From an uncultured Eubacteriales bacterium (GTDB lineage Bacteria; Bacillota; Clostridia; Oscillospirales; CAG-272), in contig CABUHS010000008.1 in NCBI GenBank assembly GCA_902491535.1, forward strand, positions 13,121 through 77,120: 64,000 nt of DNA, given 5' to 3'. This document shows positions 42,232-50,207 of the stretch, piece by piece; position 1 is the stretch's first letter; each line of letters starts with the position of its first letter. Both the position numbers and the translations under genes were made by a program. Under the pieces are notes generated by a model. That model saw nothing but the letters and a program-made list of their open reading frames with translations. It was not told the DNA's origin and ran no database searches.

Positions 42232-43371
42232 ATGAAAAAAACATCACTGATAGCACTTATCGCAGCGGCAAGCGCTGTAATATCCGGCAGCACTCTGCTC
42301 ACATCATGCGGCAGCGGCGTTTCAGAACCAAAGGAAACAGAGGCAGCAACGCAGAATGAAGCCGAGAAGCTTATTGAAGCAAAACACGCAGATACGCTCG
42401 CAAAGCTTGCAGACACTCTGCCAGGAATCGTATGCTGGGGCGACAGCCTTACATCAGGTCCCGGCGGAGATGCGATGTCATATCCGAAATCGCTTCAAAA
42501 CTGCGTAAATGAACGTCTCTGCGCGCTCTACGATCCAACCGCGGCACTAAGCGGCGAGGAAAAAGCCGAACTCGGAGAGAACTTTGCAGATAAAAAAGAC
42601 CTGACGGTCGAGATCCCCGTAATAAATATGGGAGTCGGCGGCGAGACGACCAATACGATACTTGCGCGCAACGGCGCCGTACCTTTTCTGACAGACGGAA
42701 GCATAACGATCCCGTCAGAATGTAAACCCGTCAGAATAAGGCTGACATGCGAGAGCGGCGCTCCGGTCGCTCCGCTGCTTCAGGGCAACGCAGGAATGGA
42801 AAGCGTCACTATAGCAGGAATAAAGGGCGTTATAACACACGGACAGGGATATTTCTTCACGCGCAGCGAGCCGGGCGAGGAGACAAAAGTCCCGGACGGT
42901 ACGGTAATAGTGACCGAAGGCTCGGAAAAATATCTCGATTATCTCCCCGTGATCTTCATCGGTCAGAACGGCGGCTACACCGGATATTTCGACCTTGTCG
43001 ACCAGCAGCGCGCCATAATTGAACATCAGACCAAAAACAGCGACCGCTATATTATAATAGGAATGCACACCACAACGCCCGGTTACCGCGAGGATCTCGA
43101 AGAGCTTATGGTCGAGGAATACGGCGACAAATATATAAATCTGCGCGAGTATATGGCTACCGATGCTATCTATGATGCAGGAATCACGCCGACAGAACGC
43201 GATCTCGAACGAATGGAGCTTGGCTTCACGCCGTACAGCCTGCTCAGCATCGACGAGCTGCATTTTAATGCGGTAGGATATGAGCTTATAGGCAAGCTCG
43301 TTTATGAGCGTATGGATGATCTCGGCTATTTTGACGGAGCAAAGCTCGCACTCGGAATAAATGAGCAGTAA
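42232..43371 (+). CDS. SGNH/GDSL-hydrolase lipoprotein
   Basis: 379 residues. Signal peptide with lipobox LLTSCG (Cys ~25). The SGNH fold shows block I IVCWGDSLTSGPGG (about 66-79), block II GVGGETTN and block V DELHFNAVGYELIG with the Asp-x-x-His pair. A beta-rich insertion (about 165-250) separates blocks III and V. Likely an extracellular esterase or acetyl-hydrolase on carbohydrate; the substrate is unknown. Repeat A copies flank it on both sides. Confidence 0.85.
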   Translation: MKKTSLIALIAAASAVISGSTLLTSCGSGVSEPKETEAATQNEAEKLIEAKHADTLAKLADTLPGIVCWGDSLTSGPGGDAMSYPKSLQNCVNERLCALYDPTAALSGEEKAELGENFADKKDLTVEIPVINMGVGGETTNTILARNGAVPFLTDGSITIPSECKPVRIRLTCESGAPVAPLLQGNAGMESVTIAGIKGVITHGQGYFFTRSEPGEETKVPDGTVIVTEGSEKYLDYLPVIFIGQNGGYTGYFDLVDQQRAIIEHQTKNSDRYIIIGMHTTTPGYREDLEELMVEEYGDKYINLREYMATDAIYDAGITPTERDLERMELGFTPYSLLSIDELHFNAVGYELIGKLVYERMDDLGYFDGAKLALGINEQ

Positions 43372-43390
43372 CATTGCAGGGCTCGGTACA

Positions 43391-43500
43391 GTATAATTGC
43401 TGGTAGGATAGCCCATCCTCTATAAGCGGCGGGTTCTGCTTACTTTTTTCAGTGGCAGTACAATTCACTGATGAGGGGCTTTGCCCTTTACCTGAAAAGC
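43391..43500 (+). repeat. Dispersed repeat A before truB
   Basis: CCTCTATAAGCGGCGGG, TTACTTTTTTCAGTGGCAGT with CAGTG/CACTG arms, then GGGGCTTTGCCC. It matches the order of hairpins in the other copies. Confidence 0.65.
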
Positions 43501-43549
43501 TGCCGCGGCAAGCTCGGACATACAGAATCACATTGAAAAGGAAACACAA

Positions 43550-44473
43550 ATGGCGTCAAACAGATATGAAAACGATACCGTGTGCGGCGTTCTGCCGATA
43601 TTCAAGGAAAGCGGAATGACTTCTCATGACGTTGTCGGCAGGATCAGGCGGCTATATGGAACGATGCGCGTCGGACACACGGGAACTCTCGATCCTATGG
43701 CGAGAGGGGTACTCGTCGTGCTTATCGGCAGAGCCGCAAAGGCTGCTGAATTTATAAGTCATGAGCGAAAGCACTATGTCGCAGGATTGCGGCTCGGCAT
43801 TACCACGGATACCGAGGATATCAGCGGAAACGTGACAACTTGCACAGAGGTTCCGCAGAATATCGATATAGGGGCGCTTTGCAGGCAGTTCACGGGAACG
43901 GTGATGCAGGTACCGCCGATGTACAGCGCGATAAAGATCGGGGGCAAAAAGCTCGTCGACCTTGCGCGCGAGGGTGTCACGGTCGAGCGGAAACCGCGCC
44001 CGATAACCGTATATTCGCTCGGTATCGAAAAATGCAAGGACGGCACCGCCGACTATATTCTTGACGTAGAATGTTCCGGCGGTACATATATAAGGACACT
44101 GTGCGCCGATATCGGTGCGGCAGTCGGATGCGGCGGATGTATGTCGTCGCTCTGCCGGACCGAAAATTCTGGATTCACCGAGCGCGACTGCGTAACGCTT
44201 GCACAGCTCGCGGAAATGACCGAAAGCGAACGCATGCACGCGCTGTCAGATATTGAAACGCTCTTTTCAGATCTGCCCGCGGTACACCTCTCTGACTTCT
44301 TTGCGCGTCTCGTCGCCGACGGCAATTCTCTGTTTCAGAAAAAAATCGGATGCACGTTTGAGGACGGAACGCGTGTCCGTCTCTGCGATGCGCGCGGATT
44401 CTTCTCGCTCGGAGAGGCTCGCACCGCGGATGGCGAACACGTTATAAAGCCTATCAAGAAGTTCAGAATATAG
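43550..44473 (+). CDS. truB: tRNA pseudouridine synthase B
   Basis: Makes psi55 in the T arm of tRNAs. Catalytic Asp in GHTGTLDPMARGVLV (about residues 36-50), then the KHYVAGLRLGITTDTED segment and YIRTLCADIG. 307 residues is normal. The ATG follows AAAAGGAAA. It ends in TAG, which matters for reading the TAG inside the gene at 30475. ribF, its usual follower, is absent; a repeat region follows. Confidence 0.95.
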   Translation: MASNRYENDTVCGVLPIFKESGMTSHDVVGRIRRLYGTMRVGHTGTLDPMARGVLVVLIGRAAKAAEFISHERKHYVAGLRLGITTDTEDISGNVTTCTEVPQNIDIGALCRQFTGTVMQVPPMYSAIKIGGKKLVDLAREGVTVERKPRPITVYSLGIEKCKDGTADYILDVECSGGTYIRTLCADIGAAVGCGGCMSSLCRTENSGFTERDCVTLAQLAEMTESERMHALSDIETLFSDLPAVHLSDFFARLVADGNSLFQKKIGCTFEDGTRVRLCDARGFFSLGEARTADGEHVIKPIKKFRI

Positions 44474-44496
44474 ATGCGGGGAGGTAATGCAGTTTT

Positions 44497-44660
44497 CTTA
44501 AAAGAAAGCCCGGCAAATGGAACTGCTGAGTTCGCTTATAGCGAACTCAGAAAAAAGCTACGCTATCGCTTCGCTTTTTTCTTCGAATTAAGTTCAGCAA
44601 AATTCGGATCTTTGAGCCACAATGATAAAGCTTTGCTTTATCATTCAAAAAAGCTACGCT
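44497..44660 (+). repeat. Dispersed palindromic repeat C, copy 1
   Basis: CTTAAAAGAAAGCCCGGCAA, then a perfect-stem palindrome CTGAGTTCGC.../...GCGAACTCAG (44526-44550), then AAAAAAGCTACGC and a TTCTTCGAATTAAGTTC end. It recurs at 51310-51408. A partial second copy lies at about 44645-44690. Confidence 0.75.
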
Positions 44661-44697
44661 TTTTTCTCCGAATTAAGTTCGGTAAAACTCATTTTAC

Positions 44698-44890
44698 ATG
44701 ACGGCTTACGTCACACTCATAGTCAAAAATCCGCTCACAATGACCGAGCGGATTTTTGACAGTATAAACCTTCCTCTGTTTGCACGTAGCCGCCGCGCGG
44801 CGTATGCGTGAAGTGATGGAATCCAAAGGAAGAGGAACGGCGCACGTTCCTTTTCCTTTGGTACATTTTCTTTGGCAAGCGTTTCTTTGC
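44698..44890 (-). repeat. Structured inverted element D, left copy
   Basis: Read on the minus strand, it starts AAAGAAACGCTTGCCAAAGA and ends GACGTAAGCCGTC. Inner hairpins include GGAAC/GTTCC and CAAAAATCCGCTC/GAGCGGATTTTTG. It is homologous to the plus-strand copy at 45067-45260. Short ORFs here arise from the repeat and are not genes. Confidence 0.7.
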
Positions 44891-45066
44891 TGTATGGCAA
44901 AGAAATGTTTGAAATAAATCAAACTTGAAAGTCTGATATAACTTAGACTTTCAAGCATTTTTCTTATTAAAGAAAGTTAGTTTTACTTTGCGAAAGTTAA
45001 TTTCGCAAGTTAAAGTCGTATAAGACTTTAAGTCTTGTTTTTATCAACCATTTCTTTCGGACGACC

Positions 45067-45260
45067 GAAAGAAACGCTTGCCAAAGAAAGGTCGCAAAAG
45101 AGGAAGAAACCGTCTCCGTTTCTTCCTCTCTTGACTTACCATCTTCGATCATGCGTTGCACAGCAACGCAATGGCAAACAGTGGCAAAACCGTACTGTCA
45201 AAACGGCGATCGGTCGGAATGACCGCCGTTTTGACCATGGGTTTGATGTAAGCCGTCGTA
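45067..45260 (+). repeat. Structured inverted element D, right copy
   Basis: Same opening AAAGAAACGCTTGCCAAAGA and same end GATGTAAGCCGTC as the left copy. The terminal hairpin here is CAAAACGG-CGAT-CGGTC/GACCG-CCGTTTTG. The stem position is kept while the bases differ from the left copy. Confidence 0.7.
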
Positions 45261-45307
45261 AAAGATATTCTTTTATTATTTCTTTTAAAAGAAATATAAA
45301 AAATCTC

Positions 45308-45336
45308 TTGACACACTTCGACAAGTGTGGTAAAAT
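45308..45336 (+). promoter_or_regulatory. Orphan promoter in gene-free region
   Basis: Exact TTGACA (45308-45313), 17-bp spacer, TAAAAT (45331-45336). The spacer holds a CACACTT/AAGTGTG palindrome. No protein gene follows on this strand for 3 kb. It may drive a small RNA. Confidence 0.7.
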
Positions 45337-45599
45337 ATAGACAATTAAATACCGAGTCTCTCCGGCAAGACAAAAAACAATGCCGGCAGAAATGCTGAGC
45401 GGCAAACTCAACATCTCCTGATATTTATGTGCAGACACACATAAACACCCACCGGAATCCCGGCACCGACATTGTATCTGAGATTATATCATATTTTCCT
45501 GATATTTTCAAGAGGTTTACAATATTTTGCCGGAAAAACTTTCTTTAAATTAGTATCTGAAAGTATCGGATTTCGGAGTATTTTCCCGCTTGTTTTTAC

Positions 45600-45646
45600 A
45601 CCGGGCAGATGTGTTTTTTGTGCGCACATCTGTCCGGTATTTTTTA
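45600..45646 (+). terminator. Strong terminator in gene-free region
   Basis: ACCGGGCAGATGTG (45600-45613) pairs with CACATCTGTCCGGT (45625-45638, one wobble), followed by ATTTTTT. It lies about 260 nt after the orphan promoter's expected start. Confidence 0.85.
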
Positions 45647-45812
45647 ATTCATGTTAAAGGATGTGAACCTTTAATGTCAGATCCAAGCGGAAGTACATAC
45701 TGTTATAAGTGTACTGCAAAAATGACAACTGAATATTATTAAAAAGACTGTATTCGCTTTTTACCGCGGGATCTCCTTAATTTACGGAGCAATCTCACGG
45801 ATAAAGAAAAGC

Positions 45813-46230
45813 ACCGCAGCGGAGCGTGAGAAACGGCAAATTTCTCACGTCCGAACTCAGGGTTGCAGACACAACACCTAAGTCACTTCTGCGGTAAAGG
45901 ATATGATAACACATTTTCTCCGAAAAGTCAACACACGTTGTCAGATTTTGAAGAAAAGCCGCAGCGAAACACGGAAGTTGGAGATTCCGTGTCCGTTCTC
46001 AGGGGTGGCTGGACAACACCTGAGGTTTACTGCGGTAAAAATCAAGGCAGTGTTGCCTGATTTCAGAGAAAAATGCAGCGAAATACGGAAGTTGGAGATT
46101 CCGTGTCCGTTCTTGGGGTTGACTACGACAACACCCGAGATTTACTGCAATAAGCGCAGCGAAACGCGAGAAGCGGCTAACTCTCGCGTCCGTGCTTGGG
46201 GTTGCCGACACAACACCCAAGATTTACTGC
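45813..46230 (+). ncRNA. Array of four three-way-junction units
   Basis: Units at 45813-45895, 45959-46035, 46074-46149 and 46156-46230. Each has outer arms (ACCGCAG/CTGCGGT, CCGCAG/CTGCGG, TGCAG/CTGCA, GCAG/CTGC) and CGAAA after the first arm in units 2-4. Each has a second stem with different bases per unit (CGTGAGAAA, CACGGAA, TACGGAA, ACGCGAG with complements), TCCG, and a third stem (CTCAGG/CCTGAG, CTTGGG/CCCGAG, CTTGGG/CCCAAG) around GTTG...CAACA. Pairing is kept while bases change. Strand is uncertain: the structure could be read on either. It resembles no RNA family I know. Frames across it are not real genes. Confidence 0.6.
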
Positions 46231-46415
46231 AATAAAATCACGTACCGTTTTATAATTACTTATCCTTTACGCAGCAGCGCGCTGTAAGCTTACAGTCTTT
46301 GAATCTATAAAGATAAAGTGTTGTGAACAAATGTGCATAGGCATGTAGTTTTCTTTAAACTATAGTACATCGCGTTTTAATAACAGCGCGATAGTTCACA
46401 GTCCTGTGTTCACCG

Positions 46416-46510
46416 CTCCCGCTTCGTTTTTATCCGGGAGTTTAGCTTATATGTTCGCTTTATGCGGATATATTTATAGACGGCTGACAAAAGTCAGCCG
46501 CCTTTTTTCT
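46416..46510. terminator. Two-part terminator module, copy 2
   Basis: CTCCCG/CGGGAG (46416-46440) with TTTAG, then CGGCTGAC/GTCAGCCG (46481-46500) followed by CCTTTTTTC. The linking sequence is nearly identical to the copy at 52595. Confidence 0.82.
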
Positions 46511-46573
46511 TTATTGTGAAACAAGATTCCGGGGCACTCTTGTGCAATCTATGATTGCGGGCGGGTCGGATCC

Positions 46574-48010
46574 TTATTTGTTTTTACCTTTATGCAGTTT
46601 AAGGTGAGAAAGGCGCTCGTACTCTGCGAAATCGACCTGCTTGAGAATATTTTCAAGCTCTCCGTCGCCCATGACAGTGTTTCTTCCCGCCGCGTACTCT
46701 GCGTCGACCTTTTCCTTCATCGCCGCAACTGCCGGCGCTTTCTTATCAACGGTGTTCTCGCCGTCGAGTCTGAAAAATCCGTTCAGCCAGTGAGCAATTC
46801 CGGCGAGACCGCTGTGCGAATCGACTGCGACCGACGCAGGGCGTCCGAGCAGCTTCGCGGTATCGAATATATTGTATATCTCCTCGTTCTTGAGAAGTCC
46901 GTCGGCATGGATTCCCGCACGCGTAACGTTGAAGTTGCGTCCGACAAACGGCGTTCTCGGGGGGATCTCATAACCGATCTCCTCCTCGAAATAGCGCGCG
47001 ATCTCGGTAATAACCGGAAGATCCATTCCGTCGGTCGTTCCGCGCAGCGACGCGTACTCTATGACCATAGCTTCGAGCGGGCAGTTGCCTGTGCGTTCTC
47101 CGATTCCGAGAAGCGAGCAGTTGACGCTTGACGCGCCGTAGAGCCATGCGGTAGACGCGTTGCTGACGACCTTGTAAAAGTCATTATGGCCGTGCCATTC
47201 GATCATTTCGCTCGGCGTGCCGGCATAGTGCATCAAACCGTAGATAATTCCGGGGACGCTTCGCGGCAGAGCTGCTCCGGGGAAGGAAACGCCGTAGCCC
47301 ATAGTGTCGCATGCGCGGATCTTGATCGGCTTGCCGTATTCTTCGCCGAGCCGGTTGAGCGCTTCCGCGAACGGAACGACAAAGCCGTAGAAATCGGCGC
47401 GTGTGATGTCCTCAAAGTGGCAGCGGGGATAGATACCGCGGTCGAGAACGCTCTTGACGACTCCGAGATATTTGTCCATCGCCTGAGCGCGCGTGAGTCC
47501 CATTTTCTTATAAATATGGTAGTCCGAGCAGGAAACGAGTATTCCCGTCTCGCGGATTCCAAGCTCCTTTACAAGCTCGAAGTCCTTTTCGCTTGCGCGG
47601 ATCCATGTTGTTATTTCAGGAAATTCAAATCCGAGATCCTTGCAGCGGAGAAGTGATTCGCGGTCCTTTTCAGAGTATACGAAGAACTCGCTCTGTCTGA
47701 TAAGACCTTTAGGACCGCCGAGACGGTGCATGAGCGTAAACAGATCAACGATCTGATCGACCGTGAAAGGCGAGGTCGACTGCTGTCCGTCGCGGAAAGT
47801 GGTATCGGTTATCCAGATATTGTCCGGCATATTTGTCGGAACGAATCTGTGGTTAAAGGATATCTTCGGCACGCTCTCGTAATCAAAGAGATGGCGGTAC
47901 AGGTTCGGTTCTTCGCGATCCTGAAGCTGATATTTATACGCCGACTGCTCAAGCAGATTGGTCGTTTCGGAAAATGTAAGTGACTGCGGCACTTCATGCG
48001 AATATTGCAT
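46574..48010 (-). CDS. HMGL-like synthase, probable Re-citrate synthase
   Basis: A 478-residue member of the isopropylmalate/homocitrate synthase superfamily. The N-terminal part of the barrel has ITDTTFRDGQQSTSPFT (about residue 65), the metal-site EWHGHNDFYKV and GIGERTGNCPLEAM. The order and spacing match the clostridial Re-citrate synthase type, which condenses acetyl-CoA with oxaloacetate, better than LeuA or citramalate synthase: there is no regulatory domain, and the RNFNVTRAGIHADGLLKNEE segment is of that type. The start at 48010 follows AAAGGAA; an upstream ATG at 48043 is less likely. Its own promoter is at 48148-48176. Citrate synthase function is inferred from resemblance. Confidence 0.8.
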   Translation of the reverse strand: MQYSHEVPQSLTFSETTNLLEQSAYKYQLQDREEPNLYRHLFDYESVPKISFNHRFVPTNMPDNIWITDTTFRDGQQSTSPFTVDQIVDLFTLMHRLGGPKGLIRQSEFFVYSEKDRESLLRCKDLGFEFPEITTWIRASEKDFELVKELGIRETGILVSCSDYHIYKKMGLTRAQAMDKYLGVVKSVLDRGIYPRCHFEDITRADFYGFVVPFAEALNRLGEEYGKPIKIRACDTMGYGVSFPGAALPRSVPGIIYGLMHYAGTPSEMIEWHGHNDFYKVVSNASTAWLYGASSVNCSLLGIGERTGNCPLEAMVIEYASLRGTTDGMDLPVITEIARYFEEEIGYEIPPRTPFVGRNFNVTRAGIHADGLLKNEEIYNIFDTAKLLGRPASVAVDSHSGLAGIAHWLNGFFRLDGENTVDKKAPAVAAMKEKVDAEYAAGRNTVMGDGELENILKQVDFAEYERLSHLKLHKGKNK

Positions 48011-48074
48011 AGTCCGGTTCCTTTCTGTGTTAAAGCGGCACATCCGTCCGCGTATTTTTTATTTATGTACTAAA

Positions 48075-48108
48075 GTTTCCGGCATGGGATCGCACCCATA
48101 CCGGAAAC
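48075..48108 (-). promoter_or_regulatory. Leader hairpin of Re-citrate-synthase-like gene
   Basis: GTTTCCGG-TATGGG pairs with CCCATG-CCGGAAAC around a 6-nt loop (one wobble) in the 5' leader. There is no T run, so it is not a standard terminator. The role is unknown. Confidence 0.55.
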
Positions 48109-48147
48109 ACCTGTACAAAACAGGGTATTTTAATTTATATAACTATT

Positions 48148-48176
48148 ATTATACATCATTTTTTGAATTGTTGCAA
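48148..48176 (-). promoter_or_regulatory. Promoter of Re-citrate-synthase-like gene
   Basis: TTGCAA (48171-48176), 17-bp spacer and exact TATAAT (48148-48153) on the minus strand. Confidence 0.78.
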
Positions 48177-48290
48177 TAGCAAATCCTGCTTTTATTATCA
48201 ATTTTTCCTTAAAAAGCATCTTTTTTTGCAATTTCGGGCGTTTCATTATTCAATGCAGACACATGTCGGGGCGATTGTTCAAAAAAACTA

Positions 48291-48319
48291 TAGACAAAAG
48301 ACGGCAATTAATGTATAAT
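48291..48319 (+). promoter_or_regulatory. Promoter of lrp-aminotransferase operon
   Basis: TAGACA (48291-48296), 17-bp spacer and exact TATAAT (48314-48319), about 200 bp before the regulator gene. Confidence 0.75.
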
Positions 48320-48353
48320 TAAGGATAAACACTTAATAAAAACTAAAAGAAAG

Positions 48354-48455
48354 ACGTCCGCCGCCTGAGAGGCGGCGAACTGCACATGCTTTTTTCAGCG
48401 GTGACGGGGTTCACCGCCAAGCCGCCCGGCGACAGGGCATTGCCCCGTATTGAAT
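48354..48455 (+). repeat. Dispersed leader repeat A before lrp
   Basis: CGCCGCC/GGCGGCG (48359-48377), GCGGTGA/TCACCGC (48398-48417), then GGGCATTGCCCC. It lies in the transcript leader, in gene orientation. Confidence 0.75.
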
Positions 48456-48519
48456 AGCCATATTTTTACCGGAGCAGGGAGGCTCTCCGACTCTCCGGCA
48501 GTGAAAGGAATGATATATA

Positions 48520-48996
48520 ATGAATGAACTTCTTAAGCTTCTTGAAAATGACGGCCGTCTGACGGCGGGACAGCTCGCGGTGATGTGCGACAAAGAGGTC
48601 GGCGAGATAAAGGAAATGATCGAAAAATACGAGGAAGACGGCGTTATCGTCGGATATAAAACGCTTATCGACTGGGATAAGACCGACGTAGAATCTGTCA
48701 CTGCGCTTATCGAGCTGAAGATATCCCCTCAGCGCGAGCGCGGCTTCGACCGCATTGCGGAAATGATCCGCAATTATCCCGAAGTGCAGAGCCTTTACCT
48801 CATGTCCGGCGGATTCGACCTTGCCGTATTCATCGAGGGAAAGACGATGAAGGAGGTCGCTTTCTTCGTCGCGCAGAAGCTTGCGCCGATGGATGCGATC
48901 ATATCCACTGCGACGCACTTCGTGCTTAAAAAATACAAGGATAAGGGAGTTAACTACAGCATCTCCGAAACCGATGAAAGAGGGTACGAGATGTGA
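48520..48996 (+). CDS. Lrp/AsnC-family regulator
   Basis: 158 residues. The N-terminal helix-turn-helix (about 1-50) is followed by an RAM/Lrp ligand-binding domain (about 60-145) that senses amino acids in this family. The last codons overlap the GTG start of the aminotransferase by 4 bp, so it likely controls that gene in response to an amino acid. Confidence 0.92.
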   Translation: MNELLKLLENDGRLTAGQLAVMCDKEVGEIKEMIEKYEEDGVIVGYKTLIDWDKTDVESVTALIELKISPQRERGFDRIAEMIRNYPEVQSLYLMSGGFDLAVFIEGKTMKEVAFFVAQKLAPMDAIISTATHFVLKKYKDKGVNYSISETDERGYEM

Positions 48997-50168
48997 AAAG
49001 CTACGATTCCATACTTTCGCAGCGTGCAATAGATCTTCAGCCGTCGGGAATACGAAAGTTTTTTGATATTCTCGGCGAGATGGAGGACGTTGTATCGCTC
49101 ACCGTAGGTCAGCCTGATTTTGTCACGCCATGGCATATCCGCGAGGCTGCTATCGACAGCCTGTCGCAGGGAAAGACCTACTATACGTCAAACAGCGGAC
49201 TGCTTTCGCTCCGCGAATCTCTTTCAAAATATCTTTCAAGGCGTTTCGGACTTTCATACGCTCCGAAAGACGAGATACTTGTAACGGTCGGCGGAAGCGA
49301 GGCTATCGACCTTGCGTTCCGCGCATGCCTTAATCCCGGTGACGAGGTCATCGTTCCTGTTCCGTCGTTTGTCTGCTACGGACCTCTCGCCTCTATGGCG
49401 GACGGCGTTCCCGTGTATCTCGAAACCCGCGAGGAGGACAATTTCAAGATCACGCCCGAGCGTCTTAAGGCGGTGATAACTCCTAAAACAAAGATGCTCG
49501 TTCTTCCGTTCCCGAACAATCCCACAGGCGCTATCATGACAGGCGAGGAGCTTGAGGCGATAGCACAGGTGATTCGCGGCACCGATATTATGGTGCTGTC
49601 CGACGAGATATACGCCGAGCTTACATACGGCAGAAAGCATGTTTCGATCGCGTCTCTTGAAGGTATGCGCGAGCGCACAATCGTCGTCAGCGGATTTTCA
49701 AAGGCGTACGCAATGACCGGATGGCGGCTCGGATATACCGCGGCTCCGCGAGAGATCACCGCGCAGATGTTCAAGATACATCAGTACGCGATAATGTGCG
49801 CTCCGACGATGAGTCAGTACGCAGCTATCGAAGCGCTCGATAACGGAGACGGAGATATCGCGGAAATGACGGCTGAATACGACCGCCGCAGAAAGTTTAT
49901 CGTATCGGGATTGCGCGATCTGGGAATGCCTTGCTTCGAGCCTGAGGGCGCGTTCTATGTGTACCCGAATATCAGCGGCTTCGGCATGACGAGCGAGGAT
50001 TTCTGCAATGAACTGCTCGGTAAGACGCATGTGGCTATTGTGCCGGGAAGCGCTTTCGGCGCTTGCGGAGAAGGCTTTGCGAGAATTTCGTATGCTTATT
50101 CCGTGTCGCATATATCCACCGCGCTCGAACGTATAGACGGATTTCTCCGCGGACTTAAAAAGAACTGA
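48993..50168 (+). CDS. Class I PLP aminotransferase
   Basis: 391 residues, starting with GTG at 48993 inside the Lrp gene end. Signatures: VGQPDFVTPWHI, YTSNSGLLSLRESLSKYL, NNPTGAIM and the lysine loop SGFSKAYAMTGWRLGY (Lys ~233). The subgroup resembles PatA/AspC-like enzymes for aromatic or aspartate-type amino acids. In this window it could supply the last Phe/Tyr transamination, but its substrate is not shown by the sequence. Confidence 0.9.
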   Translation: MKSYDSILSQRAIDLQPSGIRKFFDILGEMEDVVSLTVGQPDFVTPWHIREAAIDSLSQGKTYYTSNSGLLSLRESLSKYLSRRFGLSYAPKDEILVTVGGSEAIDLAFRACLNPGDEVIVPVPSFVCYGPLASMADGVPVYLETREEDNFKITPERLKAVITPKTKMLVLPFPNNPTGAIMTGEELEAIAQVIRGTDIMVLSDEIYAELTYGRKHVSIASLEGMRERTIVVSGFSKAYAMTGWRLGYTAAPREITAQMFKIHQYAIMCAPTMSQYAAIEALDNGDGDIAEMTAEYDRRRKFIVSGLRDLGMPCFEPEGAFYVYPNISGFGMTSEDFCNELLGKTHVAIVPGSAFGACGEGFARISYAYSVSHISTALERIDGFLRGLKKN

Positions 50169-50207
50169 TCCGCGGCTTTAAAGTATATAAAAAAGGAAAA
50201 CAGATAA

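Noticed and set aside
42136..43500. Integron attC sites
   Set aside because: The hairpin repeats lack R/L box motifs, no integrase is present, and they sit in gene leaders as well as after genes.
45813..46230. CRISPR array
   Set aside because: Units are 75-83 nt with internal stems, unequal spacing and no unique spacers; no cas gene is present.
44689..46235. Several 60-110-codon frames in the gene-free region
   Set aside because: They lie inside the palindromic repeats; their similarity to each other comes from the inverted DNA repeat, and none has a ribosome site.
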